From positions 1-64,000 of the forward strand of contig JAQTXW010000001.1 in assembly GCA_028688575.1 (NCBI GenBank): DNA of 64,000 nt. Reading direction: 5' to 3'. The translations under genes and the position numbers were made by a program. Below the pieces are notes generated by a model. It did not search any database, was not told the DNA's origin, and worked only from the letters and a program-made list of their open reading frames with translations. The DNA is from Methylotenera sp. GTDB lineage: Bacteria > Pseudomonadota > Gammaproteobacteria > Burkholderiales > Methylophilaceae. Positions 6,739 to 16,520 of the stretch are shown here, piece by piece (position 1 is the first letter of the stretch; every line of letters starts with the position of its first letter).

Positions 6739-7740
6739 TTAAAAGAGCTTGGTGTATTCAAGCAACACCGCTTCCATTTGTAATTCATGATTTAACGGAT
6801 GTGTGGCCAATTTTTTTAATTCGCTAACTTTTTTATGGAAATCAAATAAACGACTTAAGTTTACCTTCTCCGCTAACGCTTGCAAAGCACTCATATACTG
6901 CACATGGTATCGTACATGTTGCCCCAGTTTAATTGCAACAATATCATAGCTCCATTTTTGCAAAGCAATCAGCCCAAGCTCAACGGTATTTGCTATCAAC
7001 ATCGGTGCTGTAAGATGCGGTTGCAATTGAGGCCCCAAAGCCAACGATCGCCACAACGCATCCAGATGTTCAAAATAAGCCTGCTCACTATAAACTTTAA
7101 GCGGTGAACCTTCCATATAAGCTAGCTGCTGCCTCGCATGCTTAATCTGCTGAGATTCCAGCCATGTCAATGCCTCAGCCTCGCTGGGCACTGGCATGCT
7201 GATTTTTTGGCAGCGGCTAATAATCGTAGGTAACAATCGTTGCAACTGGTTCGCAACCAATATAAATACCACGCCAGCAGCAGGCTCTTCTAGCATTTTT
7301 AAAAGGGCATTAGCTGATGCTAGATTTAATGATTCTGCGGGATGAATAAGTACAATACGCATGCCGCTGCTATGGTGGCTGGACATACCTAAAAAATCTT
7401 GCAAATCGCGCACTTGTGCTACTGAAATCTGCGTTTTTTTCTTGGTTTTTTTTCCAGGCGCACTCTCTTCACTGGCTTCAATCTCCTGCTCAGGTGTTAA
7501 CAGCCTAAAATCAGGGTGGCTTTCATCATGAAACCATTTACAGCTGGCACATTCCCCACAGGCCCTGCCATCGCCGTGCTGGTGCGAGCATAGTAATGCC
7601 TGGCTAAAATAGCGTGCAAACTCATATTTACCAATTCCTGCACGGCCATGTAACAAATAGGCATGTGACAAACGTGCGGAATCCTGAATTAACCTTTGCC
7701 AGATATTGTGTTGCCATGGGTATAACTGCTGCATATTCAT
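6739..7740 (-). CDS. holB: DNA polymerase III delta-prime subunit
   Basis: A clamp-loader subunit of 333 residues. The N terminus has the modified P-loop HGRAGIGKYEFA, followed by a four-cysteine zinc module (CSHQHGDGRACGECASC) and, near residue 140, the SANALLKMLEEP segment typical of delta-prime and gamma. The start is taken as the ATG at 7740, sharing one base with the tmk stop (TGATG); a GTG at 7743 or ATG at 7734 are also possible. An insert after the zinc module (SEESAPGKKTKKKTQ, about 72-86) is longer than in the E. coli protein. Confidence 0.95.
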   Translation of the reverse strand: MNMQQLYPWQHNIWQRLIQDSARLSHAYLLHGRAGIGKYEFARYFSQALLCSHQHGDGRACGECASCKWFHDESHPDFRLLTPEQEIEASEESAPGKKTKKKTQISVAQVRDLQDFLGMSSHHSSGMRIVLIHPAESLNLASANALLKMLEEPAAGVVFILVANQLQRLLPTIISRCQKISMPVPSEAEALTWLESQQIKHARQQLAYMEGSPLKVYSEQAYFEHLDALWRSLALGPQLQPHLTAPMLIANTVELGLIALQKWSYDIVAIKLGQHVRYHVQYMSALQALAEKVNLSRLFDFHKKVSELKKLATHPLNHELQMEAVLLEYTKLF

Positions 7741-8345
7741 CACAGCGCCGCAATGACAGCTTCTACTGCCTTGTAAACCTCAGCTAAAGGCTGGTTGGCA
7801 TCAATTACCTTAAATCGGTCAGGGTTTTCACGCGCACGCAACAGGTAGGCTGCTCTAATCTTTGCAAAAAATTCGGCGGACTCACGCTCAAATTTATCTG
7901 GCTCACGCGCGCTGGATAAACGCGCCACGCTCACCTCGACTGGCACATCAAACAACAAGGTGATATCAGGCTGCAAGCCCGCCTGCACCCAATGCTCCAA
8001 CTGCACAACTTTATCAGCTTCTACTCCTTTAGCACCTGCCTGATACGCATAGGTTGCATCAGTGAATCGATCCGACAATACATAAGCGCCACGGGCCAGA
8101 GCAGGTGCAATGACTTGTGCAATATGCTCTCGCCTGGCAGCAAACATTAATAAAGTTTCTGTTTCTGGATGCATGCTTTCGTGCAGTAGCAATGCACGCA
8201 GTTTCTCCCCTAGCAGCGTGCCGCCAGGCTCCCTGGTAGAGACGACCTCTACACCACGCGCTGTCAGCATTTGGATAATATTGGGAATATGCGTACTCTT
8301 GCCCGCACCATCCATACCTTCTAATGTAATAAATTTAGCCGCCAT
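7740..8345 (-). CDS. tmk: Thymidylate kinase
   Basis: Phosphorylates dTMP to dTDP. The 201-residue protein begins with the P-loop [11 protein letters not shown], has the DR motif and TREPGGT of the dTMP site (about 37-43), and [15 protein letters not shown]. The lid region has the extended [13 protein letters not shown] form, like the E. coli type. It sits between mltG (3-base gap) and holB (overlap at the stop), so translation is probably coupled. Confidence 0.96.
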   Translation of the reverse strand: MAAKFITLEGMDGAGKSTHIPNIIQMLTARGVEVVSTREPGGTLLGEKLRALLLHESMHPETETLLMFAARREHIAQVIAPALARGAYVLSDRFTDATYAYQAGAKGVEADKVVQLEHWVQAGLQPDITLLFDVPVEVSVARLSSAREPDKFERESAEFFAKIRAAYLLRARENPDRFKVIDANQPLAEVYKAVEAVIAAL

Positions 8346-8348
8346 GAT

Positions 8349-9344
8349 TTATTTTTTCAATTGGTACTTCACCACTGCACGATTATGATCATTCAAATTA
8401 GTTGAAAAAACATGACTGCCATCACCCTTGCCTACAAAATACAGTGCTTTAGTCTGTGCGGGATGCAAAGCCGCTTCAATCGCAGCCAGGCCAGGCATTG
8501 CAATCGGTGTAGGCGGCAAGCCGTTTCTGGTATAGGTATTGTATGGTGTATCTGTCAGTAAATCTTTTTTGCGAATATTTCCTTTGTACTGCGCCCCCAT
8601 CCCATAAATGACGGTAGGGTCTGTTTGCAGGCGCATACCTATTCTTAGCCGATTCACAAACACACCCGCAATCATGGGGCGCTCACTTGGTAAGCCTGTT
8701 TCTTTTTCAACAATTGAAGCCATGATTAATGCTTCATACTGGTTTTTATAGGGTAAATTTGCTGCCCTGTTTTGCCAGGCTTTGTCTAATTTAGTCCGCA
8801 TTGCATCATAACTTATTTTTAATAACGCAATATCTGTGGTGTTGCGATTAAAATAAAAAGTGTCGGGGAAAAACAAGCCTTCTGGTACCGTGTAATTCGC
8901 GCCTAAAGTTTGCAGTATCTCACGGTCAGACCAATGTTGAGTCGTTTGCATAACCGCATCATTTTGTGCCAACTTCTCACGCATATTGGCAAACGTACGC
9001 CCTTCAATGAAGGTGACACTACCCTGTGTTGTTTTACCGTGATTTAAAGACAGCAATAAATGATAAGGTGAAATATTACGATTAAGCGTATAGTCGCCTG
9101 CCTGCAAACTCTGTTCTTTATTTAACAGTTTTGCAATGAGAATAAATCGCCATGGTTCTGGCAAAACCCCTTGTGCTACCAGCTGATTCGCAATGCTTCT
9201 AAGCCCACTTTTTGGCTGAATGCTGATTTCCTGGCTACTTGGCTTTAATTTAAGTGGTGAAACTGCATAATGCACCAACCATGCACATAAGCCTATCCCT
9301 GCAACTAAAGAGAGCAATAAAAGAATTTTAAACCGTCTAATCAT
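8349..9344 (-). CDS. mltG: Endolytic murein transglycosylase MltG (YceG)
   Basis: Inner-membrane lytic transglycosylase that cuts nascent glycan strands. One N-terminal membrane segment (about residues 6-26) is followed by a LysM-like region and the YceG catalytic domain with ASIVEKETGLPSERPMIAGV, containing the catalytic Glu. The C-terminal TDTPYNTYTRNGLPPTPIAMPG is the family signature. The first in-frame codon upstream is TTG at 9350; the ATG at 9344 is preferred and overlaps the end of pabC by 8 bases. Confidence 0.95.
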   Translation of the reverse strand: MIRRFKILLLLSLVAGIGLCAWLVHYAVSPLKLKPSSQEISIQPKSGLRSIANQLVAQGVLPEPWRFILIAKLLNKEQSLQAGDYTLNRNISPYHLLLSLNHGKTTQGSVTFIEGRTFANMREKLAQNDAVMQTTQHWSDREILQTLGANYTVPEGLFFPDTFYFNRNTTDIALLKISYDAMRTKLDKAWQNRAANLPYKNQYEALIMASIVEKETGLPSERPMIAGVFVNRLRIGMRLQTDPTVIYGMGAQYKGNIRKKDLLTDTPYNTYTRNGLPPTPIAMPGLAAIEAALHPAQTKALYFVGKGDGSHVFSTNLNDHNRAVVKYQLKK

Positions 9345-10173
9345 GTGCAATGAGTTTTCTTATTTTTGAAGCTAGCGTCTGCGGCTCCCAGGCAACATCA
9401 GCAATACTGACCACCTGAAATACGCCAAACAAGCTATTGCAAATCAACACTTCATCTGCCTGCAGTAGCCTATCTAGAGCTATTTGGCCAATATTAACTT
9501 CCAAATCCAGCAGTTTCCCTAAACCTAAAATATGCTGTCTGGTGATTCCTGCAACCCCACACTGTGTTAAATCTGGCGTCATTAACTGATGACCAAACCG
9601 TGCAAACAGATTGCACATAGTGCATTCAATAACATTGCTTTGGTCATCTAAGAGCAAGCCGTCAAATATAGCCTCATCTCGCCACTCCATACGTGCCAAC
9701 ACATTCTCAAGGCGATTTAAATGCTTAACACCTGCCAATTTTGGCTGCTTTGCCAAAGTTGTTTCACACACATGCAAGTGCACGCCTTGCGCATAATGTG
9801 CTTTTGCATATTCAGGCATGGGTGACTTGATAATCACCCGAGTAGGCACGGTCACCGCTGGCGGAGCATAACCACGTGCGCCCTCACCTCTTGTGACAAT
9901 GATCTTTGCAACCCAGGCGCTTTCATCATCAAGCTCACGAATTGGAAACAGTATGGAAAAATCATGAATTAAAAGTTCAGCGCTAGGGCATACAATCCCA
10001 ATAGCGGCACAATCCGCCACTAATTTTTGATAATGAAACGGCCAATTGACAGGCAATCCATGGCGAATCTGCATGGTACGGAACACACCATCCCCATAAG
10101 CAAACCCACGGTCTAACACCGATATTGCATGTTCAAAACTGCCGTTTACAAGAGATAAATACTTCTGCACCAT
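9337..10173 (-). CDS. pabC: Aminodeoxychorismate lyase
   Basis: A PLP fold-type IV enzyme releasing pyruvate from 4-amino-4-deoxychorismate to give p-aminobenzoate for folate synthesis. The 278-residue sequence has GFAYGDGVFRTM near residue 24, the catalytic Lys in AGVKHLNRLENVLARMEW, and VIECTMCNLFARF in place of the usual E-x-x-x-S-N-x-F phosphate motif. It is the first gene of the cluster leading to tmk and holB; the D-amino-acid transaminase family is the alternative, made unlikely by context. Confidence 0.92.
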   Translation of the reverse strand: MVQKYLSLVNGSFEHAISVLDRGFAYGDGVFRTMQIRHGLPVNWPFHYQKLVADCAAIGIVCPSAELLIHDFSILFPIRELDDESAWVAKIIVTRGEGARGYAPPAVTVPTRVIIKSPMPEYAKAHYAQGVHLHVCETTLAKQPKLAGVKHLNRLENVLARMEWRDEAIFDGLLLDDQSNVIECTMCNLFARFGHQLMTPDLTQCGVAGITRQHILGLGKLLDLEVNIGQIALDRLLQADEVLICNSLFGVFQVVSIADVAWEPQTLASKIRKLIAHD

Positions 10174-10468
10174 AATTCGTAATTAAACCATAGCAGCATT
10201 AAATACACTACTTAAACCCAGATTTTTCATTAAGAAAACAGTTTATGCTTACCTGCGCGGTTGAATAGCTTCGTTGCGCGTTTTTTAGCCCGACTAAGCG
10301 ATATCAGTAATTAATATGCCCGCTCAACAAAAAGGCTAAGCACCATAAGTGGGAAGCGCGCGAACGGGTTAATCTCTCGTCAAAGCATTAAGATTGGTGC
10401 GTAAAGCTGGCGATTTGTGCGTAAAATATCTCGCTCAACCACTTATTCCGCGCTTTTCCAATAGTTCG
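10174..10468. repeat. Intergenic region with AACCCAG-family repeat copy 2
   Basis: The 295-base gap between the pabC start and the end of the Lon-like gene has no coding frame worth reporting. AACCCAGATTTTTCATTAAG begins at 10215, matching the elements at 2560 and 43297. GTGCGTAAA occurs twice (10397-10405 and 10417-10425), exactly 20 bases apart. A GC-rich run (GCGCGG...GTTGCGCG followed by six T) near 10254-10287 could act as a weak terminator on the plus strand. Confidence 0.5.
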
Positions 10469-12574
10469 TCATGACTTTTTAGGCTGATTTGTTTCAATCG
10501 TATGCTTGAAGTTATTCAACACTGTTTCAGCCTGTTTGTTGACTTCCTGTAACCGATGTCCTGTAAGATGTGCTATGCCATCAGCAATTGTGTTCATGGT
10601 CACAATCTTGAACTTACCGCTCGTCACGGCTTGAATCACTTCATCACTCAGCATCAGATGGCGCATATTACGCTCAGGTATCAGCACACCCTGTTCGCCG
10701 TTAAAACCAATCTCTTTGCAAACTCTAAAGTAGCCTTCAATTTTTTCATTTAAACCGCCAATCGGGAGCACTTCACCATGCTGATTCATTGCACCCGTCA
10801 CGGCAATCCCTTGCTTAATTGGCACTTGCGCTAATGATGATAGTAAAGCGAATAATTCAGCACATGAGGCGGAGTCACCGTCTACGCCGCTGTATTCTTG
10901 CTCAAATACTAATGAAGCGGTGAGGTTAAGCGGGTTCATTTTTGCAAAATTAGTGTGTAGCCAGCTTTGCAGAATCATGACACCTTTATCATGCGTGGGG
11001 CCGCTCATTCTAACTTCACGGTCAATAGTCAGCACGCCGCGGTTACCCGCATAACAATTAGCCGAAATGCGCACTGGCGAACCAAAACTGGCTTCAGAAA
11101 GATCAATATGCGTCAGGCCGTTAATTTGCCCGATGCATTCGCCGTATACGCTGATAATGAGCTCTTTATCAATAATTGAGTCTCGAATATGTGATTCGAT
11201 ATAGCTGTGTCGTGCATATTTACGCTGTATGGCGGATTTCACATCCTCAATTTCCACCAGTTCAGCGCCGCGCATGCTGGCGGCTGCGGCACTTTCAAGC
11301 AATAACTTTTCAAGCACGCCAAATTGGGTACCAAGTCTGGTTTGATCCTCAACCTGCCTATGCATCGCCTGCAACAGCCCAGCTACGGCACTTGCAGTAA
11401 AGTGCAGACAATGATGCTGCTGGCATTTATGCGCAACAAATGTAGCATAAGCCGCGTAATTTTCTGAGCTGGCTTTGACTTGATCGACAAACTCAACTTT
11501 AATGGGGAAATAATCAAAGAATTCTGGCGTAATGCCAAGCAGTTCGTAATAATCCTCACGCGTGGCGATGAGCACCAATTTAACGGTAACAGGTATTGCA
11601 GCCTGCGCATTTATAAGACTACTCCCCTGATTGCTACTGCTGCTTAAATCTTCAATCTGCAAGGTGCCATTACGCAAAAAACGATGCAGCTTTTCAAGAA
11701 TATGTGCGCCGTTTTGCTCGTCAGCCAAAATATCACGCAAATGCAATAACAAGGTGCCGCCATCAGCGCGTAACAAATTGCCTGCACGCAAGCGCATAAA
11801 GTCGGGAATGTTGCTGGCTTCACTTGCGCTCTCTATGCCGCCAAACAACGATTGCAGGCTAGGATCATTATCATAGATTACAGGGGCGACATGGCCAGCA
11901 TGATGCTCAACCAGAACATTGGCACGATAGCGGCCAAAAAAGCCTTCGGATAACAAGGTTTCAAGATTGCTTTCACCATCAGCACCTGAGCTTGGCTGCC
12001 AAGCATCTAGCGTTTCTAAAATATCCTTTTGCAGCGCGTTGAAGTAATGTTCTGGCATTTGCTCAACACTCATCAAGGTGAGGCTGGCTTTAACGATTGC
12101 AAGTTGAGATTCTATATAAATTTTTACTGGCGCGATGGAAGCCTGCTGAACTTTAGCCTCAAGCAATGTTGATAAATCTTTTGCAAAATTTCGTACAAAT
12201 GTATCCAAGGCTTGTTTTAACTGTGTGCCTGCGCCTGCGGGTAACTTTAAAAACAAGGGCTTGCCATTAGATTCAAACTGATACAAAGCGAGCAGATCAC
12301 TCGCTGCAGTCCGCTTGCTTGCAGATTCGTGCATCACGCTTTGCATAAGCGTGGTACGTCCTGAGCCTGGCTCACCAAGCGCTAGCAAATTAAACCCTGC
12401 ATGTTGAATATTCAAACCAAATTCGGCTGCTTTTTTTGCTTCAGGCTGTGCCACCCACGCCTGATATTGCGCATCATGGTGATGCTGTGCAATGAGCTCA
12501 GAGGTAACTGCAAAGCTGAATTGCTGAGAATCTATATTGAGGGTTAACTGTTCAGGACTTAAATTGTTTTGCAT
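10469..12574 (-). CDS. Lon-type ATP-dependent protease (LonB/YcbZ-like)
   Basis: A 701-residue AAA+ protease of the AAA_32 plus Lon_C architecture. Near residue 67 is GEPGSGRTTLM, a P-loop with Arg in place of Lys as is usual for this group; DGGTLLLHLRDIL corresponds to the Walker B region and has lost the DE pair. The C-terminal Lon proteolytic domain carries the Ser-Lys dyad S568 (within GVDGDSASC) and K611 (GGLNEKIEGYF), 43 residues apart as in Lon. No Lon N-terminal substrate domain and no membrane segment is present. It is followed 41 bases later by moaE. Related proteins have been implicated in translation or ribosome quality control, but no specific substrate can be assigned here. Confidence 0.9.
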   Translation of the reverse strand: MQNNLSPEQLTLNIDSQQFSFAVTSELIAQHHHDAQYQAWVAQPEAKKAAEFGLNIQHAGFNLLALGEPGSGRTTLMQSVMHESASKRTAASDLLALYQFESNGKPLFLKLPAGAGTQLKQALDTFVRNFAKDLSTLLEAKVQQASIAPVKIYIESQLAIVKASLTLMSVEQMPEHYFNALQKDILETLDAWQPSSGADGESNLETLLSEGFFGRYRANVLVEHHAGHVAPVIYDNDPSLQSLFGGIESASEASNIPDFMRLRAGNLLRADGGTLLLHLRDILADEQNGAHILEKLHRFLRNGTLQIEDLSSSSNQGSSLINAQAAIPVTVKLVLIATREDYYELLGITPEFFDYFPIKVEFVDQVKASSENYAAYATFVAHKCQQHHCLHFTASAVAGLLQAMHRQVEDQTRLGTQFGVLEKLLLESAAAASMRGAELVEIEDVKSAIQRKYARHSYIESHIRDSIIDKELIISVYGECIGQINGLTHIDLSEASFGSPVRISANCYAGNRGVLTIDREVRMSGPTHDKGVMILQSWLHTNFAKMNPLNLTASLVFEQEYSGVDGDSASCAELFALLSSLAQVPIKQGIAVTGAMNQHGEVLPIGGLNEKIEGYFRVCKEIGFNGEQGVLIPERNMRHLMLSDEVIQAVTSGKFKIVTMNTIADGIAHLTGHRLQEVNKQAETVLNNFKHTIETNQPKKS

Positions 12575-12615
12575 ATTGTTTTCAATGTGTTAATCACTAA
12601 ATGATGGATGGATAA

Positions 12616-13074
12616 TCAGTTTTTGTTGTTCCAACGATTTTTGGCCATATCATCTGATGACTTTACTTCTACCCAATGCGCCCCTTGCGGAGTAATTTCT
12701 TTTTTCCAGAAGGGTGCATCTGTTTTAAGGTAATCCATAATAAATTCACATGCAGAAAAAGCATCTCCACGATGTGCGCTGGTTACAGCTACCAATACAA
12801 TCTGTTCGTTAGGCATTAATGGCCCTACACGGTGGATAATTAGCGCGTCTTCAACATGCCATCTCGTTTTGGCCTGCGCTATAATCGCCATCAAAGACTT
12901 CTCTGTCATTCCAGGATAGTGCTCTAAGGTTAGCTGTGTGACGGTATCACGCTCATTCAAATCCCGCACTAATCCAACAAAACTCACCACTGCACCAATA
13001 CTGTTGTGTGATTTTCTCAGTTGACTGATTTCAAACCCAACATCAAAATCTTCAAGTTGCACACGAACACTCAT
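12616..13074 (-). CDS. moaE: Molybdopterin synthase catalytic subunit
   Basis: Large subunit of molybdopterin synthase, which inserts two sulfurs into precursor Z. The 152-residue protein has GAVVSFVGLVRDLN near the N terminus, LEHYPGM, the HRVG motif, AHRGDAFSACEFIMDYLKT and the catalytic Lys region APFWKKE. It lies 15 bases after moaD on the same strand, so both subunits are made together. Confidence 0.96.
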   Translation of the reverse strand: MSVRVQLEDFDVGFEISQLRKSHNSIGAVVSFVGLVRDLNERDTVTQLTLEHYPGMTEKSLMAIIAQAKTRWHVEDALIIHRVGPLMPNEQIVLVAVTSAHRGDAFSACEFIMDYLKTDAPFWKKEITPQGAHWVEVKSSDDMAKNRWNNKN

Positions 13075-13089
13075 GATCTACCGCTACCC

Positions 13090-13347
13090 TTAACCACCAG
13101 TCACTGGCGGAAAAAATGCCACTTCATCACCATCAGCAATACTGGCATGATCGTCGACCAACTCATGATTAATAGCTGCGCGCACTTTTAGCTTACCCAT
13201 CAGCATTTGCCCCCAAGTATCACCTCGTTTTGCCAACAAGGCTTTAAGCTTGAGTATGGTATATGGCTCATCTGGCAACGTTAAATCTTCGGTAGAGTAA
13301 TTTAACGTTTCCTTGAGCCTTGCAAAGTAAAATAATTTTATTTTCAT
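13090..13347 (-). CDS. moaD: Molybdopterin synthase sulfur carrier subunit
   Basis: An 85-residue ubiquitin-fold protein ending in PPVTGG. The terminal Gly-Gly is adenylated and thiocarboxylated by MoeB-type enzymes before sulfur transfer in the MoaE complex. The length and NHELVDDHASIADGDEVAFFPP are typical. The C-terminal GG is intact. Its start lies 17 bases after the rmuC stop. Confidence 0.95.
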   Translation of the reverse strand: MKIKLFYFARLKETLNYSTEDLTLPDEPYTILKLKALLAKRGDTWGQMLMGKLKVRAAINHELVDDHASIADGDEVAFFPPVTGG

Positions 13348-13364
13348 ACTGTTACGTTATTTTG

Positions 13365-14684
13365 TTAATCTTCTTTATCATCTATTATATCAAGCAAATC
13401 CTGCGTATTTCGACTGAGCTCAACTCGCTCAATTTGCGCAAAACGGTTAGATATTTTTTGGCTGGAGATATGTACCTCTTGCGCGTTTTCATGTGCTTGA
13501 CGAATATTATCTGCCAATTTTTTCATGCGCACATCGAAGCGGCCAAAATCCTTGCTAAGCTTGCCCAACTCTTCTTTAATCACATGCACTTGCTTGCGCG
13601 TTTCCACGTCTTTTAACACGGCGCGCGCAGTGTTGAGCACAGCCATCAAGGTTGTAGGTGACACCACCCAAACACGCTTGTTCATGGCATATTCAATCAC
13701 GTCCGCATGGTATGCGTGCAACTCTGCAAACACTGCCTCAGCAGGTATAAACATCACAGCGCCATCTGATGTCACGTTTGAAATAATATATTTAGCTGAA
13801 ATATCATCCACATGTTTCTTAACGTCTTGCTTAAACTGCTTCTCAGCCAGTAGCTTCTCAGCTTCAGTGAGTTTGCTATCCAGCATGCGATGATAATTTT
13901 CAAGCGGAAATTTACTATCTACCGCAACCGTACCAGTAGGTTCTGGCAGAAATAAAGCGCAGTCTGCTCGCGTGCCATTTTCAAAGGTATATTGCATGGC
14001 AAACGACCCAACTGGCAATACATTGCGCACCAGAGCCTCTAGCTGCACTTCGCCAAATGCACCGCGCGAGCGCTTGTCGCCAAGTAGTTCCTGCAAGCTC
14101 ACCACATTAGTCGTTAAGCCATCAATCTTCTTTTGCGCTTCATCAATGGTCGCCAAGCGGGCCATCACATCAGTAAAGGTTTGATTGGTTTTTTTAAAAC
14201 CCTCATCCAAACGCTCAGAAACCTTACCACCAATCTGCTCCAAACGGCCATCTACAGATTTTGTCAAAGCTTCAATGCTCGCTGTCAGCTGTGTAGTTGC
14301 GTTGCGCATGGTAGACTGAACCAGTTCCTGCTCGGCCTTACCCTGCTCGGCCAACGTGGTGTGTAGTTTCTCCAACACCGCTTCACGCGTTTGGGCCAGG
14401 CTATTATTCTGTGCGAGTTGCAACGCCTGCATGGTATCACGCGTGGCTTGCAATTCATTAGCCACGCTTGCGCGCAGACGCTCACTGGTTTCACTTGAGG
14501 CTGCACTTAATCGATCGCCAAGCTTATTCAAGCCATCATTAAAATCAAGTAGCATGACCCTATGCTTTTCTTCCAACTGCTGCAGGATGACAATGTGCTG
14601 ATTGGTCTTGTTTTCACGCCAGATTTGCCAAAGCATCAGTAACAGTATTGTCACTGCAATCATTAAGATAATAATTTGTGTCAT
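13365..14684 (-). CDS. rmuC: RmuC-like DNA recombination protein
   Basis: A 439-residue protein with an N-terminal membrane segment (about 3-20), a long coiled coil (about 25-190) and the RmuC domain with a PD-(D/E)XK-like core (RSRGAFGEVQLEALVRN, then GTVAVDSKFPLENYHRM). RmuC limits inversions at short inverted repeats; its exact biochemical activity is unsettled. It is the first gene of the minus-strand run with moaD and moaE, but a functional link is not expected. Confidence 0.93.
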   Translation of the reverse strand: MTQIIILMIAVTILLLMLWQIWRENKTNQHIVILQQLEEKHRVMLLDFNDGLNKLGDRLSAASSETSERLRASVANELQATRDTMQALQLAQNNSLAQTREAVLEKLHTTLAEQGKAEQELVQSTMRNATTQLTASIEALTKSVDGRLEQIGGKVSERLDEGFKKTNQTFTDVMARLATIDEAQKKIDGLTTNVVSLQELLGDKRSRGAFGEVQLEALVRNVLPVGSFAMQYTFENGTRADCALFLPEPTGTVAVDSKFPLENYHRMLDSKLTEAEKLLAEKQFKQDVKKHVDDISAKYIISNVTSDGAVMFIPAEAVFAELHAYHADVIEYAMNKRVWVVSPTTLMAVLNTARAVLKDVETRKQVHVIKEELGKLSKDFGRFDVRMKKLADNIRQAHENAQEVHISSQKISNRFAQIERVELSRNTQDLLDIIDDKED

Positions 14685-14828
14685 AGCAAAGCATTATACC
14701 TGATGCCTCATGGTTACAAGTAGTGATGCTCGTACAATCCAAGATTTATCAATAATGAATAAAGAATCATTCAAAAAACAGCCAATTTGTGCCAAACTTA
14801 TCAGCATTACTTTATGCCTAGGGCTACC

Positions 14829-16520
14829 GTGATTAAAATCAAACTACTGCTAAATTATTGGCTAACCAGCATCACGCACAGACTACATAACAACTTTTAT
14901 TTGTATCTCAGCGCCCTGCTTACAGTGTTCATTCTGCTGGATGCCAGTGTGTTTCACATCGGTGAAAATATGCGCGACCGCGCTTTTGACATGATGGTAA
15001 AAAACCGCATTGTGGTGCCGAAGCCTGACCCTGAAATTGTCATTATTGATATTAATGAGGCATCACTGAGCGCCATGTCTGCCGAATATGGCCGCTGGCC
15101 ATGGCCCAGGCAGGTGCTGGGTGAGTTTTTGGAAAATATTGAGGCTCAGCAACCCAAAGCGGTCGTCTTTGACATCCTGTTTAGCGACCCCGACATTTAC
15201 AACCCTGATAGCGATGCTTATTTTAATGAGGTGATTGCCGCAACAGAGAATACATTTTTTCCGTTATTGCGCTTAGCGCCAGAAAGCGACGCTCTCAGCC
15301 AAATCACGCCGAGTATGATTCCTGGTATCAAGCAAACCAACACGATTGCCAATGCAAAAGAAGCGCCTATTGCGATTGTGCTCCCGCATTTAGATGCCGC
15401 GCTCAATTCAACACGTTTAGGCACGCATAATATTTATCCTGACAAAGATGGCATTGTGCGTGAATATCGACTCTGGCATGATGAAAATGGCTGGTTTTTA
15501 CCCTCGCTACCTTTAGCCGTTGGCAACTTTGCACAAATGAACACATGGACGCCGCCACAAAACATGCTGATTAACTGGCGCGGCAAACCTTTTACTTATC
15601 AGTATGTTACCTTCAGTGACGTTTATACCGACATGGCAAGCAAGGTAAAAACCCGACCCGCTAATGAATTTACCAATAAAATCGTCATTATTGGCTCAAC
15701 TGCGCCCTCTCTGTTTGACGTTAAGGCCACAGCCATGGCAAAAGCATTTCCTGGCGTTGAAATTCTAGCAACCGCAATTGATAACGTAAAACACAACGAC
15801 TACCTTAAAGTTTGGCGCGGTAAAATCCCCTATATTTTAATCAGCTTAACCTTGGTCTGGTTAACCGCACTGGCGTTTTTCCGCAATGTGGACCGTGACA
15901 AAGTCACCACAATATTCAGTGGCAGCCAAATCGGCCTGCTTGTGCTGTCCTATCTGGCGATTAACTTCACGCATACTTACTTGGACTTCACAGGGCCAAT
16001 TACCTGGGCGATTATGTATTTCAGCGTGGCTAAAATATACGCACTAGCCAACGCGCGCGCTATGCAGCGATTACTCGCTCATGATGTAGAGTCGGGGAAA
16101 AAAGGCACTGCCATCTTACTCATGCCAATTGTGATAGAAAGCGCGCTGCCTTTGAGCGAAGCGATGCTTAAAAAACTACAGCATAAAATTGAGCGCACAC
16201 TCAAAAATTCGGCGAGCGTAGAAGTACTGAAAGGTACGCAAAGCGGAATTTGGGGTTTGTTTGCGGATATCATCACTGTGAGTTGGGCTATGCCTCATGA
16301 CAATGAGGCTGAAGCCACAAAATCACAAACTGCAGCCAACGCACTCGGTGAACAATTAAAATCGTTACTAGATGACGTTGGTCTGCCAGATGATGCTAGC
16401 GCGCGTTATATAGTGCACAACTCCGTACTCAACACTGACAAACCCATAGCCAGCCAATGGCGGATTTTATTCGCACAGGCTATTATTAAATTAGAAATGC
16501 TGAAAAGTGAAAAAACATGA
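14829..16520 (+). CDS. CHASE2 sensor membrane protein with a degenerate cyclase-like C terminus
   Basis: The start is set at GTG 14829 because AGGG lies five bases upstream; ATG 14814 or TTG 14787 would lengthen the protein slightly. An N-terminal membrane segment (FYLYLSALLTVFILLDASVF) precedes an extracytoplasmic CHASE2 domain with DRAFDMMVKNR, IVIIDINEASLSA, GRWPWPR and AVVFDILFSDPD. Three membrane helices follow. The last 150 residues have class III cyclase spacing (GIWGLFADIITVSWAMPHDN resembles the FxGDxxMAxWxxP region) but lack the metal-binding Asp pair, so catalysis is unlikely. It overlaps the SH3 gene by ATGA. The role is probably envelope sensing; the ligand is unknown. Confidence 0.85.
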   Translation: MIKIKLLLNYWLTSITHRLHNNFYLYLSALLTVFILLDASVFHIGENMRDRAFDMMVKNRIVVPKPDPEIVIIDINEASLSAMSAEYGRWPWPRQVLGEFLENIEAQQPKAVVFDILFSDPDIYNPDSDAYFNEVIAATENTFFPLLRLAPESDALSQITPSMIPGIKQTNTIANAKEAPIAIVLPHLDAALNSTRLGTHNIYPDKDGIVREYRLWHDENGWFLPSLPLAVGNFAQMNTWTPPQNMLINWRGKPFTYQYVTFSDVYTDMASKVKTRPANEFTNKIVIIGSTAPSLFDVKATAMAKAFPGVEILATAIDNVKHNDYLKVWRGKIPYILISLTLVWLTALAFFRNVDRDKVTTIFSGSQIGLLVLSYLAINFTHTYLDFTGPITWAIMYFSVAKIYALANARAMQRLLAHDVESGKKGTAILLMPIVIESALPLSEAMLKKLQHKIERTLKNSASVEVLKGTQSGIWGLFADIITVSWAMPHDNEAEATKSQTAANALGEQLKSLLDDVGLPDDASARYIVHNSVLNTDKPIASQWRILFAQAIIKLEMLKSEKT

